64,000 nt of DNA from Gammaproteobacteria bacterium (GCA_018820925.1 JAHJNJ010000004.1:1-64000); one strand, 5' to 3'. Shown: positions 50,371-59,306, counted from the first letter of the stretch. Numbers and translations: made by a program. The notes: generated by a model from the letters alone, not told the origin.

Positions 50371-52158
50371 CTAATATCCCAGCGCGCGTGCTCCCTGATA
50401 GAAAATAAAACTCACGATCCACGCCAGTCCCAGCGACCACGAAATGGTCAGCAGGGTATAGCGCAGGTCTTTTGATTCGCTGCGCAAGGTGGCGATGGCG
50501 GAGAGGCAGGGGGTATAGATCAGGGTGAACAACATGAAGCTGTAGGCTTGCACCCAGTCCAGATGTTGCCCCAACGCACCTCCCAGGGCATCGCCTGTCA
50601 TTCCGTAAATTACCGCGAGCGAACCGATGACGATCTCCTTGGCGACGAAGCCGAAGATCAGTGCGATGGTGAGTTGTTCATTGATGCCCAGCGGCGCGAA
50701 CACCGGATCGAGGAAGCCGCCTATCATGCCCGCCAGCGTGTCGGCGCTGGCGGGGGCGGCGGAGGGCGGCAGATTGGTGAGCAGCCACACCAGTACCACG
50801 CCGGCGACGATGAACTGCGTGGCCCGGCGCAGGAAGTGGTTCACTTCCAGCCAGCCGCGCAACATCATCTGGCGTGCGGTGGGGAAGCGGTAAGGCGGCA
50901 GTTCAAGAACGAACGGTTCATTGTTGCGGAAGTTCTTCCTAAACAGCAACGCCGTGAGAATGGCCGCGGTGAAACTGAACAGGTACAGGCTGAACAGCAC
51001 GACCGGCGCGGCTTTGGCCGAAAACAGCGCGGCGGTGATGAACACGAACACCTGCAGGCGTGCCGAGCACAGCGAGAACGGGATCACCAGCATGGTGAGC
51101 AGGCGCAGGCTGCGCGAACGCATCACCCGTGTGCCCATCAGCGCGGGCACGTTGCAGCCGAAGCCCATCAACAGCATGACGAACCCGCGTCCGTCCAGCC
51201 CCATCTTCGCCATCAGCGCGTCCATCAGGAATGCGGCGCGCGACAGGTAGCCGCTATCTTCCACCATGGCCATGAACAGGAAGAACAGGATGATGATGGG
51301 CACGAAGGTGGCGACCGTGGCCACGCCGTTGTACACACCGTCCAGCAACAGGCCGGAAAACCAGGCGGGCAAGCCGGCGAATGCGGGATCGAGCGCACTT
51401 GCGCGCAACCAGTTGAGCGCTTCTCCGACCCAGACTTGCAGCGGTTGGCCGACGAAGAAAATGCCCTGAAACAGCAGATACATGATGCCGAAGAAAATCG
51501 GCAGCCCCAGCCACGGATGCAGCATCACCCGGTCGAGTTTGTCGGTAAGATTTTCCGGCAACTGGGCCGGGATTTGCACGGCATGTCTCAGCACGCGCGT
51601 CATCTCGGATTCGATATGCTCATCCTGCTCCAGTTGGCTGCGCAACTGTTCCGCCATGCCGGGCGTGGGGTAGCGCAACGCCTTGGTGATGGCTTGCAGC
51701 GTCTCCGGATAGCCCGAGCCGTATTTGCCGCTGATGAGGAAAATCGGCATGCCCAGCATTTCCGTCATTTTCCGGCTGTCGATGGTGATGCCGTATTTTT
51801 TTGCCTCGTCCGCCATGTTGAGCAGTACCACGATGTTCATGTTGAGTTGTTTGAGTTGCAGCAACAGACTCATCTGCCGTTCGATCTGTGTGGCGTTGAG
51901 GATGACCAGGGCCAGGTCGGGCACGTTGTCATGCAGGAAGTGGCGCACCACCTGTTCGTCGTCGGAGAAGCCGTGCAGGTCGTAGATGCCCGGCAGGTCG
52001 ATGATTTCCACGATGTCGCTGCCGAGCAGGATCTTGCCGCTCAACAGTTCCACGGTGATGCCCGGCCAGTTGCCGACGCGCGCCGCGCCGCCGGTAAGCC
52101 GGTTGAACAGAGTGGACTTGCCGGTGTTGGGCATGCCCAATAATGCGATACGTTTCAT
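50371..52158 (-). CDS. feoB: Ferrous iron transporter B
   Basis: 595 residues from ATG 52158, overlapping the feoA stop (ATGA). N-terminal G protein: G1 GMPNTGKST, G2 region PGITVELLSGK, G3 DLPG, G4 NMAD. Then the membrane part with two Gate motifs (YLSRAAFLMDALMAKMGLDGRGFVMLLMGFGCNVPALMGTR; LRLLTMLVIPFSLCSARLQVFVFI), with Cys in GCNVPA and CSARL, and about ten helices. It is shorter than the 773-residue E. coli protein, as in many betaproteobacterial FeoB. Imports Fe(II) with energy or gating by GTP; FeoA upstream is its partner. FeoC is absent. Confidence 0.96.
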   Translation of the reverse strand: MKRIALLGMPNTGKSTLFNRLTGGAARVGNWPGITVELLSGKILLGSDIVEIIDLPGIYDLHGFSDDEQVVRHFLHDNVPDLALVILNATQIERQMSLLLQLKQLNMNIVVLLNMADEAKKYGITIDSRKMTEMLGMPIFLISGKYGSGYPETLQAITKALRYPTPGMAEQLRSQLEQDEHIESEMTRVLRHAVQIPAQLPENLTDKLDRVMLHPWLGLPIFFGIMYLLFQGIFFVGQPLQVWVGEALNWLRASALDPAFAGLPAWFSGLLLDGVYNGVATVATFVPIIILFFLFMAMVEDSGYLSRAAFLMDALMAKMGLDGRGFVMLLMGFGCNVPALMGTRVMRSRSLRLLTMLVIPFSLCSARLQVFVFITAALFSAKAAPVVLFSLYLFSFTAAILTALLFRKNFRNNEPFVLELPPYRFPTARQMMLRGWLEVNHFLRRATQFIVAGVVLVWLLTNLPPSAAPASADTLAGMIGGFLDPVFAPLGINEQLTIALIFGFVAKEIVIGSLAVIYGMTGDALGGALGQHLDWVQAYSFMLFTLIYTPCLSAIATLRSESKDLRYTLLTISWSLGLAWIVSFIFYQGARALGY

Positions 52159-52388
52159 GGCCGACACACCTTGATCTTCGCCGCCTCGCTGCGGCGCAGC
52201 AGGACGTCGGTGGTACCGATGCGAACCTGCAGCGGACCGGAGAAACTGGCCTTGCGGATCAGCTCGATTTGTTTGCCGCTGCGGAATCCCAATGCCAAAA
52301 GGCGCTGATGCAATGCTTCTTCCGTATGTACGGAAACGATGGTTGCGGTGTCGCCGGGGTGCAGATGATTCAAGGTGAGAGAAGGCAT
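52155..52388 (-). CDS. feoA: Ferrous iron transport protein A
   Basis: 77 residues from ATG 52388, the usual FeoA length. SH3-like fold: LNHLHPGDTATIVSVHTEEALHQRLLALGFRSGKQIELIRKASFSGPLQVRIGTTDVLLRRSEAAKIKV. Cytoplasmic activator of FeoB. It is divergent from dapA; the 111-bp gap should hold both promoters. No Fur box is obvious by eye. Confidence 0.95.
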   Translation of the reverse strand: MPSLTLNHLHPGDTATIVSVHTEEALHQRLLALGFRSGKQIELIRKASFSGPLQVRIGTTDVLLRRSEAAKIKVCRP

Positions 52389-52499
52389 AGTTGAACAGAT
52401 TCCAGTTGCCCGCATTATTTCACAGGGGCGTTGCTCTTGTCGCGTAAGCCGGTACGATTGGGGTAGAATGCGACCTTTATTTTTGTGGCAGCAGCGAAC

Positions 52500-53375
52500 A
52501 TGATCAAGGGAAGTCTCGTAGCGATCGTCACGCCGATGCAAGAGGACGGCAGCCTGGATCTGGCAGTTTTCCGCGCGTTGATCGATTTTCATATTGCCGA
52601 AGGCACCGACGCCATTGTGGTGGTCGGTACGACCGGCGAATCACCTACCGTGAATGTGGAAGAGCACGAGTTGCTCATCGCCGAGGCGGTGAAGCATTGC
52701 GCGGGGCGTATTCCCGTCATCGCCGGTACCGGCGCGAACTCCACCAGGGAAGCCATCGAGTTGGCGACATTCTCGAAGAAGGCCGGAGCAGATGCCTCGC
52801 TGACTGTGGTCCCCTATTACAACAAGCCGACCCAGGAAGGGTTGTACCAGCATTTCAAAGCCATCGCCGAAGCGGTGGATATGCCGCACATCCTGTACAA
52901 CGTGCCGGGACGCACCGGGGCGGATATGAGCAACGATACCGTGCTGCGTCTGGCGCAGATCAGGAACATTGTCGGCATCAAGGATGCAACCGGCGGTATC
53001 GAGCGTGGCAGCGACCTGCTGCAGCGTGCGCCGAAAGATTTTGCCATTTACAGCGGCGACGATGCCAGCGCCCTGGCGCTGATGCTGCTCGGCGGGCACG
53101 GCACGATTTCAGTGACGGCCAACGTTGCCCCGAAGCTGATGCACGAGATGTGCATGGCGGCGTTGAACGGCGACCTGGTCAAGGCGCGCGAGATCAATTT
53201 CCGCCTGCTCGGTTTGCACCGCCACTTGTTCGTCGAGGCCAATCCCATTCCTGTGAAATGGGCGGTGGCACGCATGGGCAAGATGAAGAACTATTTGCGT
53301 TTGCCGTTGACACCGCTTTCCGCAGGCGTACAGCCGTTAGTGGAAGCGGCGATGCGACAGGCTGGGGTCATTTGA
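52500..53375 (+). CDS. dapA: 4-hydroxy-tetrahydrodipicolinate synthase
   Basis: 291 residues from ATG 52500, normal DapA length. Aldolase class I TIM barrel with GTTGESPTV, the catalytic Tyr in [12 protein letters not shown], the Schiff-base Lys in VGIKDATGG and the Arg in VPGRTGADM. It condenses pyruvate with aspartate semialdehyde in lysine and meso-diaminopimelate synthesis. TAGAAT at 52464-52469 may be a -10 element. The stop overlaps an in-frame ATG of the bamC gene, a frequent dapA-bamC arrangement in proteobacteria. Confidence 0.97.
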   Translation: MIKGSLVAIVTPMQEDGSLDLAVFRALIDFHIAEGTDAIVVVGTTGESPTVNVEEHELLIAEAVKHCAGRIPVIAGTGANSTREAIELATFSKKAGADASLTVVPYYNKPTQEGLYQHFKAIAEAVDMPHILYNVPGRTGADMSNDTVLRLAQIRNIVGIKDATGGIERGSDLLQRAPKDFAIYSGDDASALALMLLGGHGTISVTANVAPKLMHEMCMAALNGDLVKAREINFRLLGLHRHLFVEANPIPVKWAVARMGKMKNYLRLPLTPLSAGVQPLVEAAMRQAGVI

Positions 53376-53386
53376 TGGGAGTTGTC

Positions 53387-54016
53387 ATGCAAGCAAGAAG
53401 TCTGGTACCGGGATTCGTCGCTGTCGTGTTGTTGGCCGGGTGCAGCAGCATTGCCGATCGCGAGGTTGATTACAAAGCGGGAGCGATCAAGGCCGCGCCA
53501 TTGGAAGTGCCGCCCAATATGACGGTTCCGGAGACAGAGCAGCGTTACACGATCCCGGGCAAAGAAGGAGAGCAGGTCGCAAGTTATTCGGAATACACCA
53601 GGCAGAAGGCCGAACAGCCTTGCGTCTGTCCGGAAAATGTTCCGGCCACCGCCAATGCCGAGGCGAAGAAGCCAGGTGCCAAATTGCAGGAAAGCAAAGG
53701 CGTAAAGAGTATTTTGCTGGACGAGCCATTTGATCGCAGCTGGCGCCGGGTTGGTTTGGCGTTGGATCATGCGCGGCTCGTGACAACCGACAAGGATAGA
53801 AGCAAAGGCATTTATTTCATTGCCGCCGCGCCGGACAAGGGAAAGAAGAAACAGCCCGACTATCAGGTCATCGTGCGCAAGAATGGCGCGGGCAGCAAAG
53901 TCACCGTTGTTGATCAGAACGGCAAGAACGATGCGCAAACCAGGCATCTCGTCGAAGTCGTCTACCAGAATCTGGATAAAAACACGGTCGGCAACGGGTC
54001 TCCTCCTCCCCGCTGA
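53387..54016 (+). CDS. bamC: BamC-like outer-membrane assembly lipoprotein
   Basis: 209 residues from ATG 53387 (GGGAG at 53377-53381); ATG 53375, overlapping the dapA stop, is an alternative. Lipobox FVAVVLLAGC with Cys18. The BamC N-terminal pattern follows (DYKAGAIKAAPLEVPPNMTVPETEQRYTIP), then one helix-grip domain (about 105-200: GVKSILLDEPFDRSWRRVGLALDHARLVTTDKDRSKGIYFI). E. coli BamC has two such domains and 344 residues; here the second is missing. Accessory subunit of the BAM complex. Confidence 0.9.
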   Translation: MQARSLVPGFVAVVLLAGCSSIADREVDYKAGAIKAAPLEVPPNMTVPETEQRYTIPGKEGEQVASYSEYTRQKAEQPCVCPENVPATANAEAKKPGAKLQESKGVKSILLDEPFDRSWRRVGLALDHARLVTTDKDRSKGIYFIAAAPDKGKKKQPDYQVIVRKNGAGSKVTVVDQNGKNDAQTRHLVEVVYQNLDKNTVGNGSPPPR

Positions 54017-54017
54017 G

Positions 54018-54782
54018 ATGCGGTTCGCAGTTCTCGGTAGCGGCAGCGAGGGTAATTCCCTCGTTGTTCAAGTTGGTCAAACCCGGATACTGCTCGATTG
54101 TGGTTTTTCCCTGAGAGAAACGGCATCGCGTCTGGCGCGTCTGGGTCTGCAAGCCTCCCAACTGAACGGCATCCTGGTTACGCACGAACATGGCGATCAC
54201 ATCTCCGGCGTCGCCAGACTGGCGCGCAAATTCGATCTTCCCGTTTGGCTCACCCACGGCACTTTACGCACGCAACAATCGGCATTCGCCGGACTTGCCG
54301 TCACCGAGATCACCCCGCACCAGGCATTCGCCGTTGGCGAAGTGCAGGTGCAAGCTTATCCGGTGCCGCACGATGCGGCGGAACCGGTTCAATATGTGTT
54401 CAGCGATGGCCAGCACAAACTTGGGGTGCTTACCGATGCGGGCAGTGCCACGCCGCATATCGAGACGATCCTGAGCGGTTGCCATGCGCTGGTGCTGGAA
54501 TGCAACCACGATGTCCGCATGCTGGCAGAGGGAGACTATCCTTACAGTCTGAAACAGCGCGTTGGCGGACGCTACGGGCACTTGAACAATGCCGATGCGG
54601 CTACGCTGTTGAGGAGGCTGGATTGCAGCTTTTTGCAGCATATCGTTGCCGCGCATCTGAGCCGCAAGAACAACGCGGCCGAGTTGGCGGTGACTGCGCT
54701 CAGCGAAATATTGGGCTGCAAGCCCGATCAGGTAGCCGTGGCAACCCAGGATCAGGGTTTGGATTGGAAAGAAATTGCATGA
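54018..54782 (+). CDS. MBL-fold metallohydrolase, YycJ/WalJ-like
   Basis: 254 residues starting 2 bp after bamC. Metallo-beta-lactamase motifs: TRILLDCGFS, THEHGDHISG (HxHxDH), VPHDAAEPVQYVF, GVLTDAGSATPHI, LECNHDVRML and AAHLSRKNN. Closest to the YycJ/ExoA-like predicted exonuclease branch found near dapA-bamC in betaproteobacteria. Probably a zinc-dependent nuclease or phosphodiesterase. Followed by a terminator. Confidence 0.92.
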   Translation: MRFAVLGSGSEGNSLVVQVGQTRILLDCGFSLRETASRLARLGLQASQLNGILVTHEHGDHISGVARLARKFDLPVWLTHGTLRTQQSAFAGLAVTEITPHQAFAVGEVQVQAYPVPHDAAEPVQYVFSDGQHKLGVLTDAGSATPHIETILSGCHALVLECNHDVRMLAEGDYPYSLKQRVGGRYGHLNNADAATLLRRLDCSFLQHIVAAHLSRKNNAAELAVTALSEILGCKPDQVAVATQDQGLDWKEIA

Positions 54783-54802
54783 TAATCAATAAGTCATAAA
54801 AC

Positions 54803-54830
54803 AAAAAAGCCGACTTGCGTCGGCTTTTTT
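54803..54830. terminator. Bidirectional intrinsic terminator
   Basis: A-run, GCCGAC-TTGC-GTCGGC, T-run. Closes the dapA-bamC-MBL transcript and, on the other strand, the small lipoprotein gene. Confidence 0.92.
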
Positions 54831-54850
54831 GTCAAACATGGTGCAACTTG

Positions 54851-55051
54851 TTACTTAGGAGTAGCAGGAGCAGCCGCCGACTCGGAAGCAGCTGGAGCAG
54901 CAGCAGGCTCGGAAGCAGCAGGCTCGGAAGCAGCAGGCGCAGCAGCAACAGGGGCAGGCGCAGCTTCAACAGCGGCGGCGGGAGCCTCTTGCTTACCACA
55001 AGCGGACAAAGTCAGGGCCAACAAGGCAGCAATCAGGGCAGAGCGTTTCAT
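54851..55051 (-). CDS. Small Ala/Pro-rich lipoprotein
   Basis: 66 residues from ATG 55051 with AAGGAA upstream. Signal with lipobox LLALTLSAC, followed by about 45 residues of Ala/Glu/Pro/Ser repeats (units like AASEPAASEPAAAPAASES). Similar low-complexity lipoproteins are common in betaproteobacteria; function unknown. The repeat tract could vary in length between strains. Confidence 0.8.
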   Translation of the reverse strand: MKRSALIAALLALTLSACGKQEAPAAAVEAAPAPVAAAPAASEPAASEPAAAPAASESAAAPATPK

Positions 55052-55174
55052 TTGTATTCCTTCAAGAATTAAGTTAAGAAACAATAGTTGTTCGTGTCGT
55101 CCGCAGCAGTTTTCCGCTACGAACGGCGCGGCATTCTAGCAAGTCCCAAGCAAAATACCAGAGCAATTTGAAGC

Positions 55175-55666
55175 CTATAAACCAAGCGTGGTTCCGGACG
55201 CGCAGGAGTGGGAAGAGGCCCACATTTCCTGGAAACGGGAATTGAGCAGGCGCGCGCCTTCCGGGTCGTTTTTGGCCAGAATTCCGCGCGTATCGTCGAA
55301 GTGGTAGCGACGCACAAAATGGGCATTATCGGCGACGGCAAACGGTTCGGTGACATGTTGCAGGCTTTGGGGCGTCTGGTAGATGAACATGCCGTGCCCG
55401 AATTCGCGCAGCAATATCATGATGCGCGGGCAATAGCGGATCAGCGGCTGGGGATTGTGTGCCAGCAGGTTAAGCCGGTTGTTGCTGTTGGCGAGCAGAA
55501 AATGGCGCAAGGTTTCGAAACGTGCTTCGGAATTGAAGCCGATATTGTCGTAATCCTTCTCGAAAATGTTCAGCGTGTGCTGCGCCGATGCGCATACCGC
55601 GTCCAGCGCGGCGACGTAGTCGGACACGCCGTCGAATTGGGAATGCAGCAAGGTGTCGTCGCTCAT
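55175..55666 (-). CDS. Conserved hypothetical protein, possibly DUF7931-like
   Basis: 163 residues from ATG 55666, with AAAGGAG upstream. Sequence such as AQHTLNIFEKDYDNIGFNSEARFETLRHFLLANSNNRLNLLAHNPQPLIRYCPRIMILLREFGHGMFIYQTPQSLQHVTEPFAVADNAHFVRRYHFDD resembles the non-catalytic PLD-like fold of DUF7931 proteins; this family call is from memory. No HKD motif, signal peptide or membrane segment. It starts 13 bp after the RoxA stop, so probably cotranscribed. Confidence 0.75.
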   Translation of the reverse strand: MSDDTLLHSQFDGVSDYVAALDAVCASAQHTLNIFEKDYDNIGFNSEARFETLRHFLLANSNNRLNLLAHNPQPLIRYCPRIMILLREFGHGMFIYQTPQSLQHVTEPFAVADNAHFVRRYHFDDTRGILAKNDPEGARLLNSRFQEMWASSHSCASGTTLGL

Positions 55667-55679
55667 GACAGGCTCCTTT

Positions 55680-56813
55680 TTATTTGGCACCCGGTGTCAC
55701 AAATCCGTCCAGATAAAATTGATAGAGCAGGTTGGCGGCCTCGCGCGGTAATTTGCTTGACGGTGGCAGGCAGCGTTCGTCTGCCAGTTCGCGCAGGGCG
55801 TTGTAGCAGCCTTTTCCTACCTGATGTGCATCGCCATTGATGAAGACGGTGTTGGCACGACACAGCATCTGCGTCTTGAGATCGATTTTTACGCCGCGCG
55901 TTTGTACGGATTGTTCGAATTTGGCTTGCGTCAGCGGCTTGGATGGCGCCTCAAAGAAAATATGCGGCTTGGGTTCGGACAGATAGCAGCCCAGAAAATT
56001 GGCCACGTCCTCGTCATCCCACCTGACCTTGCGCACCGCGCGTCCTACCTGTTGCAACATGTCGTCGCTGATCTCGGCCGGATGTTTCTGCGCTTTCAGG
56101 TCGGGGTCGGCATAAGTCCCCTTGATCTCGATACGGTCTTGCAGGTAAACGAGAAACTGTTCCGCCAGTTCCTGGTACCAGGGAGTGCGGAATCCGATGG
56201 AATAGGTCATGCAATCGTCTTCGGCAATGCCATTGTGCGCACAATGCGGCGGCAGATAGAGCATGTCCCCCGCTTCCAGCACCCACTCCTGCTCCACCTT
56301 GAAATTTTTCAGCAGGCGCAATGGCGCACCTTCGACCAGGGTTTGATCTTTTTGTGTGGAGATCTGCCAGCGTCTATGTCCCAATCCCTGCACCAGGAAA
56401 ACATCGTACGCATCGAAGTGAGGGCCGACTCCGCCGCCCTTGGGCGCGTAGCTCACCATCAGATCGTCGAGCCGCGCATGCGGAATGAAGTTGAACTGTT
56501 TGACCAGCTCGGCGCCTTTGGGCAGGAAGTGGTTGACGCCCTGCACCAGCACCGACCATTTGCCCTTCTTCGAAAGCCCGACGAAATCTTCCGCCACGAA
56601 CGGTTCATAGCGCAATTTCCATTGCTTGCGCTGATAGGTGGCCAGGCGCGCCTGCACGTCATCGCGGCAGGCTAACTCGATAATTTGTTTGGGATCAAGC
56701 AGGCCCTTGAAGCCGGGCACGGCTTGGCGGATCAGAAGAGGTTTTTTTTGCCAATAATCGCGCAGAAATTCATTGACAGTCAAACCGCCGAGCAGGGTCA
56801 TTTTGGTATTCAT
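55680..56813 (-). CDS. Ribosomal protein arginine/histidine oxygenase, RoxA/YcfD type (JmjC cupin)
   Basis: 377 residues from ATG 56813. JmjC-type double-stranded beta helix: Fe ligands in GPHFDAYDVF (HxD) and PPHCAHNG (distal His), and 2-oxoglutarate region RRWQISTQ. N-terminal LTVNEFLRDYWQKKPLLIRQAVPGF and the C-terminal winged-helix part (about 240-377) are as in YcfD, which hydroxylates Arg81 of ribosomal protein L16. A -10 box (TATAAT on the minus strand, 56820-56825) lies only about 7 bp before the ATG, so a very short or leaderless transcript is possible. Confidence 0.92.
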   Translation of the reverse strand: MNTKMTLLGGLTVNEFLRDYWQKKPLLIRQAVPGFKGLLDPKQIIELACRDDVQARLATYQRKQWKLRYEPFVAEDFVGLSKKGKWSVLVQGVNHFLPKGAELVKQFNFIPHARLDDLMVSYAPKGGGVGPHFDAYDVFLVQGLGHRRWQISTQKDQTLVEGAPLRLLKNFKVEQEWVLEAGDMLYLPPHCAHNGIAEDDCMTYSIGFRTPWYQELAEQFLVYLQDRIEIKGTYADPDLKAQKHPAEISDDMLQQVGRAVRKVRWDDEDVANFLGCYLSEPKPHIFFEAPSKPLTQAKFEQSVQTRGVKIDLKTQMLCRANTVFINGDAHQVGKGCYNALRELADERCLPPSSKLPREAANLLYQFYLDGFVTPGAK

Positions 56814-56841
56814 CTGCGGATTATAATCTCCGCAAAATCGT

Positions 56842-56869
56842 TTGGCACAAAATAAAACTCGGTTAGAAT
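56842..56869 (+). promoter_or_regulatory. Sigma-70 promoter for bcp
   Basis: TTGGCA at 56842-56847 and TAGAAT at 56864-56869 with a 16-bp spacer, 17 bp upstream of the bcp ATG. Leader includes the ribosome site AGGGGGTG. Confidence 0.6.
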
Positions 56870-56886
56870 GACCTGCAGGGGGTGTT

Positions 56887-57366
56887 ATGTCATCACAGGT
56901 TGTACTACAAGTTGGATCGGAAGCGCCGCACTTCGAGCTGGCCGATGCAGACATGCATATGTTCAGCTTGGGCGAGCAACACGGCAAGCACATCGTGCTC
57001 TACTTCTATCCCAAAGACGACACGCCGGGATGCACGATGGAGGCGAACGAATTCAGCGACCAGGAGGAAGAATTCGCCAAGCATGACACGATCGTGGTCG
57101 GCATCAGCCGCGATGACTGCATCAGTCACGCTTCCTTCCGCGACAAATACGGCCTCTCGGTGCAGTTGCTGGCCGATCCGGAGGGTCACGTTTGCAAGAA
57201 GTACGGCGTTTTGTACGAGAAGGAAGTGGACGGGCACAAGAAACTCGCGATCCAGCGTTCCACTTTCATCATCGACAAGCAACGCAAGCTGCGCCATGTC
57301 ATGTACGGTGTCCATGCTCACGGACATCCGCAGGAAATACTTAAACTGATAAAGGAAATGAAATGA
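56887..57366 (+). CDS. bcp: Thioredoxin-dependent peroxiredoxin, Bcp/PrxQ
   Basis: 159 residues. Peroxidatic Cys in PKDDTPGCTMEANEFSD near residue 48; the usual BCP Cys five residues later is replaced (TPGCTMEAN), so it is likely a 1-Cys or atypical form, with other Cys at DDC and HVC. Thioredoxin fold: GKHIVLYFYPKDDTPG, GISRDDCISHASFRDKYGL, QRSTFIIDKQRKLRHV. Reduces organic peroxides. Ends in a 4-bp overlap with slyD. Confidence 0.94.
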   Translation: MSSQVVLQVGSEAPHFELADADMHMFSLGEQHGKHIVLYFYPKDDTPGCTMEANEFSDQEEEFAKHDTIVVGISRDDCISHASFRDKYGLSVQLLADPEGHVCKKYGVLYEKEVDGHKKLAIQRSTFIIDKQRKLRHVMYGVHAHGHPQEILKLIKEMK

Positions 57367-57848
57367 AGATCGAAAAAAACGCCGTTGTTTCGCTGACCTA
57401 CGAATTGACCGACGCCAGCGGCGCGCTATTGGAGAAAAATAGCGAACCGATCAGTTATCTGCACGGCGGATACGATGGCATTTTTCCGCTGGTCGAAGAG
57501 GCGCTGCACGGCAAGGAAGCGGGCGAGAAATTCTCCGTCAGCATGGAACCCGACGATGCTTTCGGCGAATACGAGCACGAACTCGTGCGCACCGAGCCGC
57601 GCAATCTGTTTCCGGCAGAAGTCGCAGTCGGCATGCAGTTCGAAGGTGGCGCCGAGGGCGACGACGATGAGGATTACATGCTCTACACCGTCACCGAAGT
57701 CACCGACGACGAGGTGACGGTGGACGGCAACCATCCGCTGGCAGGCAAGACGCTTATATTTTCCGGCACGATCACCGGCGTGCGCGCCGCCTCGGCTGAA
57801 GAGCTGTCGCACGGGCATGTGCACGGTGACGGCGGACACCACCACTAA
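57363..57848 (+). CDS. slyD: FKBP-type peptidyl-prolyl isomerase, SlyD
   Basis: 161 residues. FKBP core with insert-in-flap: VVSLTYELTDASGALLEKN, PISYLHGGYDGIFPLVEEALHGKEAGEKFSVSMEPDDAFGEY, then the chaperone insert (about 75-130), VDGNHPLAGKTLIFSGTITGVRAA. A short His-rich metal-binding tail (HGHVHGDGGHHH) closes the protein. It isomerises prolines, chaperones, and can carry nickel. Overlaps bcp by 4 bp. Confidence 0.95.
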   Translation: MKIEKNAVVSLTYELTDASGALLEKNSEPISYLHGGYDGIFPLVEEALHGKEAGEKFSVSMEPDDAFGEYEHELVRTEPRNLFPAEVAVGMQFEGGAEGDDDEDYMLYTVTEVTDDEVTVDGNHPLAGKTLIFSGTITGVRAASAEELSHGHVHGDGGHHH

Positions 57849-57857
57849 TCGTAATCG

Positions 57858-58148
57858 ATGAAGCCGTCCGAGATTTTCCGGTCGTTCCGCGCAGACATCC
57901 GCCGCGTGGTGGAAAGCCACCGCTCCGGCAATCCGCGCCTGTTTGCTTTCGTGCTCTACGGCGAGGATCTGAATGAAAACGATCTCGACTTGCTGGTGGA
58001 TGCTTTGCCGGGTTCAACGCTGCACGACTTGGGGAATATTCAACTCGAATTGGAGAAGTTGCTGAAGGTACCCGTCGAGGTCATCACGCCTGCCGACTTG
58101 CCTTCGAAGTTTCGCGATCAGGTATTGCGCGAGGCTGTTCCCGTTTAA
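57858..58148 (+). CDS. MNT-type nucleotidyltransferase domain protein
   Basis: 96 residues. Pol-beta superfamily minimal nucleotidyltransferase: FAFVLYGEDLNENDLDLLVDALPGSTLHDLGNIQLELEKLLKVPVEVITPADLPSKFRDQVLREAVPV. The usual GS motif is GE here, while the catalytic D-x-D (DLDLLV) is kept. MNT genes usually pair with a HEPN gene as toxin-antitoxin; none is adjacent, so it is a solitary copy. It sits between slyD and lepB, 9 and 16 bp away, in the same direction. Confidence 0.85.
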   Translation: MKPSEIFRSFRADIRRVVESHRSGNPRLFAFVLYGEDLNENDLDLLVDALPGSTLHDLGNIQLELEKLLKVPVEVITPADLPSKFRDQVLREAVPV

Positions 58149-58164
58149 TTGTCCAGGGCACTGT

Positions 58165-58833
58165 ATGAAAAAATGGATACGTGAAAACCGCGGTTTTATT
58201 GTTTTTATTCTGCTGTTCGGCATATTCCGCACCGCGATTGCGGACTGGAATCCCATTCCGTCCGGCTCCATGCGTCCCAGTCTGGTCGAAGGCGATGTGG
58301 TGTTTATAGATCGTCTTGCCTACGACCTCAAGGTTCCATTGACCGATGTCATTCTTGCCCATCTGGGCGACCCGCAACGCGGAGACATCGTCACCTTCAC
58401 TTCCCCGGCAGACGGGAGAAGGCTGATCAAGCGCCTGGTCGCATTGCCCGGCGACGTGGTGGAAATGCGCGCCAAGCAGTTGCTCATCAATGGCGTGAAG
58501 GCCGATTACCAATTGCAGGATGTTGCATCCGAACCGGTGGGCAACGGCACCACGCTGCCCGTCATGCATCTCACGGAAAAACTGTGGGGCGATCAGCGCA
58601 CGATCCAGTGGATGCCGGATTTGTCGCGTGCCACCAATTTCGGCCCCATCACCATTCCTGCCAATCGTTACCTGATGCTGGGTGACAACCGCGACAACAG
58701 TGCCGACTCACGCTACATCGGGTTGGTCCCGCGCAAGGCCCTGATCGGACGCGCCGAACGCATTCTGGTTTCCGCCAATATCCTGGATAACTGGATGCCG
58801 CGCACCGACCGCTTCGGAAAATCGCTTTACTGA
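58165..58833 (+). CDS. lepB: Signal peptidase I
   Basis: 222 residues. One N-terminal transmembrane helix (GFIVFILLFGIFRTAIA); the catalytic Ser is in PSGSMRPSL and the Lys in RRLIKRLVALPGD. The C-terminal GDNRDNSADSRYIGLVPRKALIGRA is diagnostic. Removes signal peptides at the periplasmic face. It lacks the second transmembrane helix of E. coli LepB. The last 7 bp overlap the convergent next gene. Confidence 0.95.
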   Translation: MKKWIRENRGFIVFILLFGIFRTAIADWNPIPSGSMRPSLVEGDVVFIDRLAYDLKVPLTDVILAHLGDPQRGDIVTFTSPADGRRLIKRLVALPGDVVEMRAKQLLINGVKADYQLQDVASEPVGNGTTLPVMHLTEKLWGDQRTIQWMPDLSRATNFGPITIPANRYLMLGDNRDNSADSRYIGLVPRKALIGRAERILVSANILDNWMPRTDRFGKSLY

Positions 58834-59252
58834 TCTTTTTGCTTCTTGAGGGCGGCGAGTATCTTGCACAGATGGTCGCTGTCCGGGTTCAGGGTGCGTT
58901 CCGCCACGGCATTGAGCAAGCCCTGGATTTCTTCCAGGCTGAAATTCGCCATTAAGCGGTTGGCCATGTCGGATGGCAACGGCAGCATGCGCTCCTGGCC
59001 ATCTGGCAGTTTGAAATTGAACCCGGCCAACCGGTTCAGATCACCCTTTGCCTTGCTCAGTTCTTCCTGTTCATCCTCGAGCGACTCGTAATAATCCTCG
59101 ATTTCGTCCGCCACTTCTTCGGGTATATCCTCGGGGATGGCGACCAGCAGACCCATGCTGTCGTCGGACGCAGTGCAGGGCACGTCACGATGTTCGGCAA
59201 AGGCCAGGAATTTGTCGCGCAATGCGGCGTCGAAGAAAATGTACTCGATCAT
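58827..59252 (-). CDS. Conserved hypothetical protein, acidic
   Basis: 141 residues. Acidic central region (EDIPEEVADEIEDYYESLEDEQEEL), a middle DLNRLAGFNFKLPDGQERMLPLPSDMANRLMANFSLEEIQGLLNAVAERTLNP block. Looks like a conserved betaproteobacterial protein of unknown function; the second part may be a small helical domain. No signal or membrane segment. Convergent with lepB. Confidence 0.75.
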   Translation of the reverse strand: MIEYIFFDAALRDKFLAFAEHRDVPCTASDDSMGLLVAIPEDIPEEVADEIEDYYESLEDEQEELSKAKGDLNRLAGFNFKLPDGQERMLPLPSDMANRLMANFSLEEIQGLLNAVAERTLNPDSDHLCKILAALKKQKDQ

Positions 59253-59306
59253 GTCGTTCAGGCGGCTAGTTGGGAGATTGTATCCTGCCCTGCCGCGCAG
59301 GCGAAA

